DNA from: Myoxocephalus aenaeus
Lineage: Eukaryota > Chordata > Actinopteri > Perciformes > Cottidae
Direction of reading: 5' to 3'
Assembly: GCA_038501785.1 (NCBI GenBank)
Contig: JBAMJR010000196.1
Span: forward strand, 440,501-504,500
Length of the DNA stretch: 64,000 nucleotides
The translations under genes were made by a program, and so were the position numbers. Of the stretch, positions 44,591 through 58,781 are shown one piece after another (position 1 is the first letter of the stretch; each line of letters begins with the position of its first letter). The notes beneath the pieces were generated by a model. The model was not told where the DNA came from, did no database searches, and saw only the letters and a list, made by a program, of their open reading frames with translations.

Positions 44591-45518
44591 GGTTCCAGTT
44601 CATTGACATAAGTGTTTTTCATTTAGACAGAAAGTAGTCAAATGAACCATCCATGGAGATTTTTGTCATTTTTGTTTGAGTAACAAGGTCAAACGTTTCT
44701 ATGAAGGTCAGTTTTTCTTCAGATCTTTTTGCAGCACAAATTAATTGTGAAGGAGGCAGAAGTCTGAAAACCTGGACATTTAATTTTAAAATATGCGGAT
44801 GGATCGAAACCATCAGGAGCAATTAAAAAGATAAACCTGAGGGGTGAACAGATAATCAACAAAAATAAATTCTGAGATATGAAGTTATGATTAATTACTC
44901 TTGTATGTAAGTTATGCAATTTTCTTGTAAAAGAGTTTTACCTTCAGACCCTTAAGGAGCATTACATTATAATCTGTAGATAAATAAATAAAACCTAAGA
45001 AAGTTAATGAACATAAACAGTAAAATCCTGCTTTTACATTAATACATGAATAATAATAATAATTTTATTTTACAGTCACAGTTTAATAACAGTCACAGTT
45101 TAATAACTTTAACTACATTTGACTGATTATACTCACATAATGTTACTGAAGGAACAGTTATTATTTTTACTGTACTCTTAGTACTTATTATTGTTAGTGA
45201 GTATTTGTACTGTTTGGTATAAGTAATTTTACTGAAATAACATTTTACTGTAATAAACAATTTTTACAGTGTATTATTAGTACTTTTAAGTCATGGAGTA
45301 TTTATACTGTGTGGTATCAGTACTTTTACTCTCAAAAATATTGTTATTGTACGGTATTGGTACTTTTACTGTAACAGAGTATTTTTACAGCGAGGTATTA
45401 TAGTTCCTTTATCTTAACAGAGTATTTTTGTTCTAGTACTTTTACTGCAGCCCAGTACTTCCTCCCATGTTTCCTGTAGTTTGGGGGAACTGAGCCTTTA
45501 CTTGTGTTTGCTTTAGTT
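44591..45518. other. No gene; degenerate TACTTTTACTG repeats
   Basis: From about 45150 to 45450 the words TACTTTTACTGTA and GAGTATTTTTACAG recur at irregular spacing. The rest is AT-rich and unremarkable. Confidence 0.5.
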
Positions 45519-46423
45519 CAGTGGTTCTCAACTGGTCTGGCTCCGGGACCCACCATCACCCCTGAATGACAAGCCGCGACCCAAATCGATTTATTTAATA
45601 AAACGATGGTGCAGTTTGAACCTGAGATAGTACAGGATATGTACGCCAACACAAAAACAAGTTTAATGATAAACCAAAACGTCCAGCTGTGGCGACGCTA
45701 TAGAGGGAACTATTCCCTTTTACACTCAATTAGCTGCATTTTAATTAAAAAACAAAAAGTGCATCTTCAGGACACGAGGTATTACAACATACATAACAAT
45801 TCAGAATCTTCAGCCATTTTTAAACAAACTCAACAGCTTTCATGCACAAACAAAAAAGTCCAACAACTAAGAAGTAGTTTCAAAAAGACTCAAATTACCT
45901 AACTTTAACTGAGAATACACACTCACTGAATCTATGACAAACACTTTACTATGGACAAAGTCACTGTCTTGAGGAGCAGCTTTTCCACAAATTCAAAATA
46001 AATTAAACAAAAAGTGCAATTCAAAAGGATTCATATACACAAAATTAAATGTTCTTGTGATTACCTCATCATTAGGTAAATACTGAAAAACATTGTGTTT
46101 TACAGAAAATTAAGCAGCACTCAATTCTCCTCACGACCCCCAAGTTTTTTCCTGTCATGCAGGCAGCGCCATCAGTTGTGAATGTTATATTCAGTAGGTT
46201 GTTTAATTTAATTATTCTAAAAACCTAGAGTTTCCCCCATATCAGGATGGTTTGACCCAACCTGGCACACGCTGCTGAAAACATGGAGGGACAAGTGCAA
46301 AAATTTAAACCAGAACCGGCAAAAAAAACGACACTCCTCTGCATAAAAAAGTCCCTTCAAAATAAAACCACAGGTTGAAAAAAAAAAAAACGTGGGTCAC
46401 GACCCACCGGTTGAGAATCACTG
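45519..46423 (-). mobile_element. Second copy of the 35.7-kb hAT family, inverted
   Basis: It starts CAGTGGTTCTCAACTGGTCT and ends with the inverse of CAGTGATTCTCAACCGGTGG, 905 bp. Along its length it is the reverse complement of 35669-36640 with moderate divergence. The 8-bp flanks (CTTTAGTT and TTTCTTCT) do not match well, so the duplication has decayed or the ends are offset. It is noncoding. Frames within it are incidental. Confidence 0.9.
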
Positions 46424-47963
46424 TTTCTTCTTGTTTGGCCGTGTTGATGCAGTTTAATCAGCCGGTTTGAGGCCTCGGCGATCTGTGAGACCTCGCTCTA
46501 CTGCCCAGAGGGGGTGAGGACGGGTGAGGACGGGGGAGGTGGGTTAAAAAAAGGTAATGTGAGAAAGCTGGAGGTGACAGCCATTGTGTGAAGGTGTGAA
46601 CGACAGAGAGAAGAGAAGAAGAGAGGAGGGAGGACTGAAAAGTGCTCCTTGTCCTGTGAGGAAGAGGGACCTTCACCTCCTTCTTTCTGCCTCCCCCACC
46701 CTCCTCCTCCTCCCCCCCAATCCCCCCAATTAGACAAACATTAACATCAATTAAGTGCCCTCACGGGAACACAGGCTCTATATAATTACCTTAATGGGCG
46801 GACGCTTTCTCTCTGTCCCTCTCTCTTTCTGTCTCTTTCTTTGGACCCTCAATCTCTTAAACAAACTTTGAGGGCCTCAGTGGGGGCGGGATGGGGATGG
46901 GGATGAGGGGGGGGGGGGGTCGTTTCCCGTTGGCTTTTGTGGTGCTGGTCTTTCTAAAAAGGCCCCGGCTGAATTGGACCTATTGGCCAACAAACAGAGG
47001 AGCTGTTCCCACAGAGAGCTGAGACCGGGACAATACAGGACCCCGACTGAGAGGGGGACACAGGGGGAGAGAGGAAGAGGAGGAGGAGGAGGAGAGAGAG
47101 AGAGAGACTCCCAACTCCTCTCCTAATTTGCTTCTCATCCTCTCCTTCTTCTTCTTCTTCTCTTCTTCACCTCCTTTGCCATCCTCCACATTTTTTTCAA
47201 CCAGCCTCCTCGTCTTCGTCTCCTTATCCTCACCTCCTCTTTATCTTCTATCTCTCCTCTCTTTGTCCTCCTGCTCTTCCTCCCTGATTCCTCACGTCCT
47301 CTTCTTCTCCCTTGTGCTTCTCCTCCGCCCACCTCCTCTACCTTCTCTTTTCTATCTTCCTTCTCCTTCACCTCTTCTCCTTCATGCTGCCTTTGCCACC
47401 TTCTCCTCTCCTCTCCCGTCCTTCCTTTCCTCTCTTTCCTCTCCACATGCTCTGCTCATCTCTTTCTCCTCTTCATCTTCTCTCAATGAAAAAAACGAGG
47501 TTTTTAGTTTAAAAAGGAATTTTAAAGATATTTATTTAGACTGTATATTTGCTATTAGTTAATATACAAATATGATATAATACTATATATACAGTAAATA
47601 CTATATAATACATGCTCCAAAAGTCCAAAAGGTGAATATAAGGTTTTAAAAACAAGAATAAATAATAAACGTGTTTGTTTCCTCTGTGCTGTCAACATGT
47701 CAACAATAACACTTCAAAACAAACATTTTCTGCTCAGATTTCTTCTACAAATCAACAAATGAAAACATTGTTCCAGCTGATGTCAAAGTGTCCGTCAGCT
47801 GAAGAGAAACATAAACGAAACAAAACGAAAACATCGACTTCGCTTCATGAAATCATCATGCATAGAGAAAACAGAACGAGGCAGTCGGTTTGAATCCCTC
47901 AGGCGTAAACGGACGTTTCTGACCCGTCAGTCATCTGCCTCTAGAGGGCAGCAGGTGCTCAGG

Positions 47964-47967
<4 letters not shown>
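46424..47967. other. No gene; poly-G and pyrimidine-rich tracts
   Basis: 46430-46800 contains AATTAGACAAACATTAACAT and TATATAATTACCTTAATGGG, candidate conserved noncoding sequence. A poly-G run lies at 46907-46919. A TCC/TTC-rich tract at 47095-47490 gives long low-complexity frames on both strands. None is supported as coding. Confidence 0.45.
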
Positions 47968-48022
<55 letters not shown>

Positions 48023-48049
48023 GAAGGTCCTCCTCCTCCCCCCCCCCAA

Positions 48050-48092
<43 letters not shown>
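47968..48092. repeat. Inverted microsatellite pair (GT)n ... (AC)n
   Basis: (GT)n at 47968-48021 is followed, after a short CTCC/C-run spacer, by (AC)n at 48053-48091. The two runs are complementary and about 30 bp apart. Confidence 0.95.
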
Positions 48093-50237
<2,145 letters not shown>

Positions 50238-50791
50238 ATATATATATCAGTGGCGGCTGGTGGATTTTTTTTTGGGGTAGGGCCAGCCAATCAATTTCAG
50301 CAAACATTCCCGTATGATTCAATGCAAAAGAAAGTATCACGCATTACTACTTTGCAGTTAAATATTTTTATTCCAACATAATAAGGACATCTTATTAATA
50401 CAATTCAGTATTAGCTTCCTCTGTTGCTCAGCCTGCAGTTTCCAGCCTGCTGCGTGGCCGCTGGATTAGGATCTAAGAGCACTCATCCAATCACATTTCA
50501 CCTCTGTTTCTCTGGTAGATTAGCGGTTTAAACTACACGGCCTTCTAGCATTATGGACGTGTGCTTTCTCCACAGGGCCCAGCGTGACCATTAACGTGCC
50601 TGTGATTGGTCAGCGGCAGTAAGTGGCGGTAATGCACCTTTTGTTAGATGCCATCCGCATAAAAAAAGAAGATGAAGAAGAATAAGCTAGAAGCTAGATC
50701 GAAGCTAGATAAAACAGACTTACTTTCGCACAGAGAGTTACGGGTATGTGGTGAGTTAACTGCTGGTTGTGTTACTGTTTTTTTTACATTT

Positions 50792-51587
50792 GGGGGTATT
50801 CTTCGTACGTGGTTCAACAAAGTCGATCAAATGTCCTATTATCCAACTTAAATTACAGAGATGATTGATATCAGGCTATCTCGGTTCCTCCACGGTCCGT
50901 AATCAAACGGTCTCGTTAATTCAGTCATCTGGATAATTGCGCATGCCCGTCTGCTTCAGAGGAGGGGGGGGAATCGAACACAGATTCCATGATCTTCTAA
51001 CAGTACAATGGCAAATAAACTCAGTTTAATAATTTTCTATAATAATGATACATATGGTGTACTAATAACACTGTCATATAATTATGTGCTTTCAACACAT
51101 CCATAAGTTTCTTAAGCGCTAAATAAACGTTACGAACAGCACGGCATGCAACGGGTGATAGTCTATGCATACAGTCTGCATACAGCGAGACGGTCAATCG
51201 GCTGCGCCTGTGGTGTTCAAGTTACGGCTCGAAAGGGTCCCGTAAATACATTATTCCTTGTCGGCAGAATAGCGCTTGTACAGGAAGTCATGATGATGTG
51301 AGAACGGATCTTGGCGATCTGGAGGAACTCTCTCCCTATAAAACTAATATAACTAATATCGCTCCTTCATCAATGAGGAAGGGAGCTGCATTTTTTGTCC
51401 GGTGGGAGTGGCCAGCTTATCCAGTGAATTGAAGTAAACCTGCCCTGGAGCAGGTTAAGGGATTTCAATGTGTTGCTATGGTGATTTTTCTAAACTTGCT
51501 TCGAGGAACCGAAAAGCCTGACCTACGTCATCTTATCCTGAAAATTATCCAGCTAACTCAGTAAATCAGGTACGAAGAATAGGGTCC
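50792..51587. mobile_element. Short DNA transposon with TATTCTTCGTAC terminal repeats
   Basis: The left end is GGGGGTATTCTTCGTACGTG and the right end, inverted, is GGACCCTATTCTTCGTACCT. It is 796 bp with no transposase. The termini are reminiscent of PIF/Harbinger-like teleost elements. No clear target duplication was found, so the class is tentative. Confidence 0.6.
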
Positions 51588-52580
51588 AGCAGTCGTATTT
51601 AATCATAAACAAGCCACAGCGCTGTTGTTGCTGCTGGTCGAGCCGGGGCTGGGGCCGCGCCAAGGTGCGCAGCTGCGCCGGTGATGTCTTGGGTGTGCAG
51701 TGTTTTAGTGCTGCGGTTTTGTTTGATTGTTTTGTTATAACTAAATGTGACTGGTTGTTGATTTTGACTTAATGACGCAGCAACGGCGAGGTTGGAGCGT
51801 TGCTCCACGGAGTGTCCACTGTTTGCGCCCTAAGCCCCCAGCGCCTCATTTTCTGACAAAAAAAAAGGTATTAAAAACGGCACCTTAATTATCTCCGCAA
51901 TCACATGGTTTAACTCACTGCACACTGGAGGTCATTTTCAGTCGATTTTCTCGATTTGACATAATCTTCTTAGATTCACCTTTTAAGGCACTTGCATATA
52001 AGATATATACCCATGTTTTACATCATAAATTGCAGAACAATCTCAGCTATCTATATAATGAGGCACCATTGTCGTAAGGCAAAAGTGTAAAGAAAAAAAC
52101 TTTATAATATGACACTAAAGCTGAAAAATGGAATCTCGATTTTTGGAAATTCTTCATATCGCTTGAAAAAACCTAACTTTACTCAGGTGGTGACTCTGTT
52201 TAGGTGATGGCAATTGGTTTACCAAAGGTTTTAGGTTCACAAAAGCAGTGAAATATATGAATAAAATGTTAGATACATGTAAATAAATGTCTAAAACTAA
52301 AGTTTTTATTATCGTTTTTTGAGTAGAAATATGGTCTTTCACAGCTTTCACCAAAATGATAAAAATGGGACTGAGAAATGACTTCATAGTGCAGATAAAG
52401 CTTCAGGGAGTGTGTGCAAATGAAAAATGACCATCACAACAATTTTTTTTTTTTTTAAATAAAAATATGTATTATAAAAAAAAAAGAAAATATGTACAGA
52501 ATATATATTCAGAAATATAAAACAGAACAAAGACTAGACCATTTACAATATACAAGTATATATGCTTCAATGGCATATCC

Positions 52581-53060
52581 TCATGCCATGGCATACCAGT
52601 CATGGAAACAGTTTCTGTTCAGCTGCAGGCAGAGGGGAACGTTACACGCCTCGCACTTCCACGCCGTGTCTTTTCTCACTTTCTTCATGCTGCAAAGCTC
52701 GCAAACCCTGCGACCCGCCGTGGACTTAGTTGGAAGAACAGTTTGAAGAGTTCAATCGGTGTTGCTGTGGCACTGACATGTGGACCTGGTGTCCGGGCTG
52801 GAACTTGATGACGGGGGGGAGCAGTGTCCGGGTCTTCATCCGTCCTCCAGGACAGCGTAGGTGCAGGTGGTGCACGTGCTGCTGTCTTTCTTGATCTGGC
52901 CTGAGGTGAAAGCAGGCGCCGGGCAGCACGCGCCCTGTTTGCTGGAGATGGTGTTTTTAGTCGTCGGTCAACGCGCTGCCTCTTTGCTGGTCGTGGTAGT
53001 TGCCGTCCAACACGCTGCCTCTTTGCTGGCCAGGCTGGTCGGGGCGGATGGTGCTCCTCT
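52581..53060 (-). pseudogene. piggyBac transposase exon 2, internally deleted, with C-terminal cysteine-rich domain
   Basis: It begins after a TTTTACAG acceptor (53061-53068). The first part is basic and repetitive (WPAKRQRVGRQLPRPAKRQR), then PGPHVSATATPIELFKLFF, typical of the N-terminal part of piggyBac transposases. It then jumps, with a frame change, to RRVCELCSMKKVRKDTAW and KCEACNVPLCLQLNRNCF before the stop at 52583-52581. The last part is the zinc-binding cysteine-rich domain that recognises the element ends. The whole DDE catalytic core is missing, so the gene is dead and the element nonautonomous. Confidence 0.85.
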
Positions 53061-53434
53061 CTGTAAAATAAATCAATACTAGTCAGTTGAAAGAAAGATG
53101 ACGTAACGATTGAGCAGAATGCTCCGCATTGGATGTGCAAATATTATTCAGATCATGACTGTGGTAGTAATTTTAGCATAGTGCTCCGCATTGGATGTAT
53201 AAATATTAGTGGTAGTAACGTGAACAGAGTATTGTACAAAGCAAATTGTGTGCAAACATTACTCAGATCATGACTGTATAACGTGAGAAGCAGTGTGCAC
53301 CGCGTGGCTGGCTCTCGTGCTCTCCTACACAGTGTACACATTACTAGTTTGTACACATTACTAGTTTGTACACATTACTAGTTTGCACCATGCAGCCTTA
53401 CAGACACGTAACAAAGTTTAGTAACAACACTTAC

Positions 53435-53550
53435 CCATCTTCCTCAGAAGAACTAAAGCCTTCGAGCTCTGATGCGGTGTCGTCGTCCTCCTCGCTGCTC
53501 TCCAGAATCATGCGTTTTGCTTCCTCCGTGTTGAATCTCTTTGTCGTCAT
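53435..53550 (-). pseudogene. piggyBac transposase exon 1
   Basis: On the minus strand ATG at 53550 opens MTTKRFNTEEAKRMILESS, followed by an acidic run (SEEDDDTASELEG) and a GTAAGTG splice donor at 53434-53428. Acidic N-termini are usual in piggyBac transposases. The intron to exon 2 is about 374 bp and corresponds to the region amplified as 188-bp repeats in copy B. Confidence 0.8.
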
Positions 53551-54066
53551 GATGTTGATTGTAAAATGTAGCGTGTGTACATGCTGTACAAGTGGGTAGT
53601 CCTTTTGAGATTTTCCTGAGTGTACATTGGTTGTTTAGTTCACGAAATGGCGACGGACATATGACTCAACTAATCACAGAGAAGGATTTTTTTTTTTTTT
53701 TTTACCAGCGTCAGATGACACACTGCTGCCCTTTCGCTTGCTTGATGATGTTAAAATTATGCTGGGCTCTGCCTGGGCAGGCACCCGGAAGCAGGAAGCC
53801 GTCTCTTTCCGCCAGACGTAAAATTATATTTTTGCGATGTATTATCGGGGTGCTGTGAATATTTTAGAAACTTAGAGAAAAGTTTCAAGTGTCACCACGC
53901 GAAACCGCGGGCTCAGTGGACGAAGGGTTAACTTCATTAAAATTGCTGCAATACTGTAACTCTTGTGAGAAGATACCTAGGGCTAACCATTAATAAAGCA
54001 CCTTTTTTTTCTCGTGATTAAAATACCTTCGCAGGTCGGTCCGCACACCCCATGTGACCTCCCTCC

Positions 54067-54700
54067 ATGCCAGTAATGGTGCAAAAAAATTGTCCGTATA
54101 AGCAGAAGAGGGGTAAGCGCGGCGGTATCCGAGCTAGGCTGGCGGCTAGTCCAACTCGTCCAGCCATACCATCCATCGTCATGGCTAATGTGCGATCCTT
54201 GGACAACAAAATGGACCACATAAGACTGCTGCGGACGGAGCAGCGAGACGTGCGGAACTGCTGTGTGCTTCTCTTCACGGAAACATGGCTAAATGACAAC
54301 ATCCCCAACTCCGCTGTGCAACTGGAGCAGCTAACATGCTACCGAGCGGACAGAGCCCTTGCTGAAGGAGGAAAGACTCGCGGCGGCGGAGTATGTGTTT
54401 ACATCCGGGATGCATGGTGTCGGGACGCTGTCGTGGTATGTAAACACTGCTCACCACTGGCGGAGTTCATGATCATAAGGTGCCGTCCTTTTTATCTGCC
54501 GAGGGAATTTACGGCGATTCTGCTAGTAGCCGTTTACATCCCTCCCACCCCCAACAACAGCGACAGAAATGCGGCACTTTGTGAACTGTACCAGGCCATC
54601 AGCGAACAACAGACCGCTCACCCAGACGGCTTTACCATCTTTGCTGGAGATTTTAATCATGCAAATCTCAAGACTGTTCTTCCGAAACTTCACCAGCATG
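54067..54700 (+). pseudogene. LINE A endonuclease, N-terminal part
   Basis: APE endonuclease blocks appear in order: IPSIVMANVRSLDNKMD (the catalytic Asn start), LLFTETWLND, KTRGGGVCVYIRDAW and TIFAGDFNHANLKTVLP. The frame is open until it runs into LINE B at about 54701, after HQH. The catalytic SDH block lies downstream of the insertion (near 56451). The protein is therefore interrupted within the endonuclease. Confidence 0.88.
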
Positions 54701-56356
54701 AGGAGGATCAAGGTGAGGAAGGCCACGGGTCCAGACGGCATCAGCTCAAGGCTCCTCAAATCCTGCGCAGACCAGCTGTGCGGGATAGCGGAGCACATCT
54801 TCAACTTGAGCTTGAGGCTGGGGAAAGTACCACAACTATGGAAGACGTCCTGCGTGGTACCAGTACCAAAGACCCCGCGGCCCAAGGACCTCAACAGCTA
54901 CCGGCCGGTGGCGTTGACAGCCCACCTGATGAAGACCCTGGAGAGGCTGGTCCTTGCCCATCTCCGCCCTCTGGTGAGTTCATCCCTGGACCCTCTTCAG
55001 TTCGCCTACCAGTCTGGCATCGGGGTGGATGACGCCGTCATCTTCCTGCTGCAGAGATGCCTCTCTCACCTGGAAAAGGCTGGAAGCACTGTGAGAGTCA
55101 TGTTCTACGACTTCTCCAGTGCCTTCAACACCATCCAGCCTTTACTTCTGAGGGACAAGCTGGAGCAGACCGGGGTGGACCACCACCTGACTACATGGAT
55201 CCTGGACTACCTCACCAACCGTCCACAGTATGTGCGGATATGGGAGTGTGAGTCAGATCGGGTGTCCTGCAGCACGGGGGCCCCACAGGGAACCGTTCTG
55301 GCTCCATTCCTCTTCTCCATTTACACCTCGGACTTCAACCACAACTCTGCCAACTGCCACCTACAAAAGTTCTCTGACGACTCTGCAATCGTCGGCCTCA
55401 TTTCCGCAGATGATGACAGGGAATACAGAGAACTGAACCAGGACTTTTTAGGATGGTGCCAGCGGAACCGCCTCCAGATAAACTCCAGTAAGACCAAGGA
55501 GCTGGTGGTGGACTTCCGCCGGGGTAAACACTCTCCTCCAGTACCGGTGAGCATCCAGGGACTGGACATTGAGATCGTTAAATCTTATAAGTACCTGGGT
55601 GTCCACTTGAACAACAAACTGGACTGGTCCGACCACGTACACGCACTTTATAAAAAGGGACAGAGCAGACTCTTTCTGCTAAGGAAACTGACGTCTTTTG
55701 GGGTGCAGGGAGCACTCCTGAAGACCTTCTTTGACTCTGTGGTGGCATCAGCCATCTTTTATGGAGTGGTCTTCTGGAGCAGCAGCATCACGGCAGCTGA
55801 CAGGAGGAGACTGGACAAGCTGGTAAAGAAGGCCAGCAGCGTGCTGGGGCGTCCTCTGGATACCGTGGAGGTGGTGGGGGACAGGAGGATGATGAGTAAG
55901 CTCTCGTCCATGATAAGCCACGCCTCCCACCCCATGCAGGACACTCTAGCAGCGCTGCACAGCTCCTTCAGTCACCGGCTGATTCATCCCCGGTGTCTGA
56001 GGGAGAGGTACCGCAAGTCTTTTCTTCCCGCTGCGGTCAGGCTGCACAACCAGCTGAGCTCCCAGTAGACCACTCTGACAACTGAACACTTGAACTGAAC
56101 TTGGTCACTTTATCATTCACCTGGTGCAATATTATTACGTATATTACGTGTATTTACGTGCAATACGTTTAAGTACTTTTCTATTCAGTCTGTATATTGA
56201 TATCTCTCTACTGTTTTACTGCTCATTTATATTTATTTATATTACTTGTTTCTATTGTGTTATTCTTTTTTATTCACTTGTGAGCAAGGCTGCTGTAATC
56301 CTGTACTTTCCCCACTGCGGGACTAATAAAGGATTATCTTATCTTATCTTATCTTA
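54701..56356 (+). mobile_element. LINE B: 5'-truncated CR1/Rex1-group LINE inserted in LINE A
   Basis: Coding sequence runs from KVRKATGPDGIS through the reverse transcriptase (LNSYRPVALTAHLMKTLERL, FSSAFNTIQ, GAPQGTVLAP, FSDDSAIVG with catalytic DD near 55371) to the stop at 56066-56068. The 3' UTR ends GGGACTAATAAAGGATTATC and a (TTATC)n tail at about 56331-56356. The reverse transcriptase frame has no internal stop. The endonuclease is missing through 5' truncation, as is usual for LINE insertions. No clear target duplication is seen. A few bases of the target may have been lost. Confidence 0.9.
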
Positions 56357-58479
56357 TTTCCCAACAAGGGGGGACAACATTTTGGATCTGGTCTACACCA
56401 CACACAAAGGAGCGTACAAGGCCTCCCCCCTCCCCCACATAGGACTCTCTGACCACATCACCGTCATGCTAATGCCAGCATACAGACCCAGAGTAAAAGT
56501 CTCCAGACCGGTTCTGAAACGGGTCCGGGTGTGGCCAGAGGGGGCTTCCTCCACTCTCCAAGACTGCTTTGACACAACAGACTGGGGAATGTTTAAGCAG
56601 GCAGCCACATATAACAACCACACAGACATTGAGGAGTACACAGACACTGTTACTTCTTACATCAGTAAGTGTATGGATGATGTGACCCACGTAAAGACCA
56701 TCACCACTCGGGCTAACCAGAAGCCGTGGCTGACAGGGGAAGTCCATCGGCTGCTTAGGGCCAGAAACAAGGCCTTCAGAGCTGGGGACGAAACGGACCT
56801 GAGAACAGCGAGAGCCAACCTGTCCCACGGCATCAGGAAAGCTAAACAGGATTACACAAACAAGATAACCTGTCACTTTCAAGACAGCAGAGAAAACACG
56901 GAGCCTGTGGCAGGGCATTCAGACCATCACAGACTACAAACCCGCGCCACAGACCTGCGACAGCAACATCTCTCTGCTAAACGACCTCAACAGCTTCTTT
57001 GCACGGTTTGAAGCACAGAACAGCACTCGTCCACACAAGACTCCGCCTCCTCCCCATGACCAGGTTCTGTGCCTGTCTGCTGCCAGCGTGAAGAGGACTC
57101 TCTCCACTATCAACACCCGCAAGGCAACAGGTCCAGACAACATCCCTGGTCGTGTGTTGAGGGACTGCGCAGAGGAGCTTAAGGATGTCTTCACGGATGT
57201 TTTTAATACTTCTCTGAGACAAGCTGTTGTTCCATCATGCTTCAAGGCCACCACCATCATACCTGTGCCAAAGAAATCCACTCTGTCCTGCTTTAATGAC
57301 TATCGTCCAGTGGCACTTACCCCCATAATAATGAAGTGCTTTGAACGGCTAGTCATGTCACACATCAAATCCATTCTCCCCCCCACACTGGACCCTTTCC
57401 AGTTTGCATACCGTGCCAAACGGTCCACAGAGGATGCAATCTGCTCTGCTCTCCACCCAGCCCTCACCCACCTGGACAAAAAAGACTCATATGTGAGAAT
57501 GCTGTTCATAGACTTTAGTTCAGCGTTCAACACCATCGTCCCACAACAACTCATCTGCAAACTTGACCAGCTGGGGCTCAACACCTCGCTGTGTAACTGG
57601 CTGCTGGACTTTCTCAGTGAGAGGCCACAAGCAGTACGCGTCGGCAACAACACCTCGAGCAGCATCACTCTGAGCACAGGGGCCCCTCAGGGCTGTGTGC
57701 TCAGTCCACTGTTCTTCACCTTGCTGACACACGACTGCAAAACCACCTACAGCACCAATCACATGGTCAAATTCGCAGACGACACCACTCTGATAGGTCT
57801 CATCACCAAGGATGACGAGACCCACTACAGGAAGGAGGTCAACCTTCTGACCACGTGGTGCAGAGACAACAACCTCCTTCTGAATAACAGCAAGACCAAG
57901 GAGATTGTTGTTGACTTCCGGAAAGGCCACACCCAACACCCACCACTGACCATCAACGGTGCTGACATTGAACAAGTCAGCAGCACCAAGTTCCTGGGGG
58001 TGGACATCAGTGAGGACCTCTCGTGGACAGTCAACACGAAAACCCTGGCAAAGAAAGCACAGAGGCTCCTCCATTTCCTCCGGAAACTGAGGAAAGCAGG
58101 AAGCCCTCCATCCATCATGTGCACCTTCCACCGTGGCACCATCGAGAGCATCCTGACCAACTGCATCACTGTGTGGGGCGGAAGCTGCACAGACTACAGC
58201 AGGAAAGCCCTGCAGCGCATAGTGAATGCAGCTGGAAGAATCATTGGTGCCTCACTCCCCCCCCTCCCCTCCCTGCAGGACATATACAACACCCGCCTCA
58301 CCCGCAAAGCGACCACGATTGTGAGCGACTCCTGCCACCCCTCACACGGTCTCTTCAGCCTCCTGCCCTCTGGGAGGAGATACCGGAGCCTCCGGGCTCG
58401 CACCACTAGGCTGTCAACCAGCTTCATCCACCAAGCTGTCAGGAAGCTGAACTCTCTACCCCACCACTCCCGCATCTAG
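56357..58479 (+). pseudogene. LINE A: endonuclease C-terminus and reverse transcriptase, one frameshift
   Basis: The resumed frame reads FPTRGDNILDLVYTTHKGAY and LSDHITVML (the endonuclease SDH block), then a linker to about 56900. A frameshift there (about 56896-56902) moves the reading to another frame that stays open to 58479: RKATGPDNIPGRVLRDCAEE, NDYRPVALTPIIMKCFERL, FSSAFNTIVPQ, GAPQGCVLSP and the FADD catalytic box near 57775. The C-terminal tail is that of CR1/Rex1-like proteins. Without the frameshift and the LINE B insertion the copy would be nearly complete. Confidence 0.9.
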
Positions 58480-58781
58480 ACTCGTGTCTGCTGCTAAACT
58501 GTCTGACCGCTGCTATTAACGCACACTTAAATAGTTTCCTAATCTGTTTTTGCACTATATGTTATATGTTTTTGCACTATGTTTATATGTCTTTGCACTA
58601 TGTTTATATGTCTTTGCACTATGTTTATATGTTATATGTTGTCTATTTTTTACTTCTTTTTTTTTAAATGTGCACTATTCACTTTATGTTTCTGCACTAT
58701 GTTTATATGTTTATATGTTGTTTATATGTTTATATGTTGTTTATATGTTATATGTTGTCTAGTTTAGATGTTGTTTATATG

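Larger units (their letters stand above)
51880..53931 (-). mobile_element. piggyBac-like copy C with remnants of a two-exon transposase
   Basis: The right end is AAGGGTTAA (TTAA 53928-53931). The body aligns with copies A and B (CAATCTCAGCTATCTATATA near 52040; TTTACCAAAGGTTTTAGGTTC near 52219). Unlike A and B it keeps recognisable coding exons on the minus strand. It ends to the left near 51880, where the boundary is not exact. Confidence 0.8.

Noticed and set aside
44093..44611. 172-codon open frame with a ten-residue repeat
   Set aside because: It is a 30-bp minisatellite read in phase. No start context, splice signals or known domain, and neighbouring repeats degrade without regard to frame.
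47128..47562. Serine/leucine-rich 144-codon frame
   Set aside because: It lies in a TCC/TTC-rich low-complexity tract, and both strands are open.
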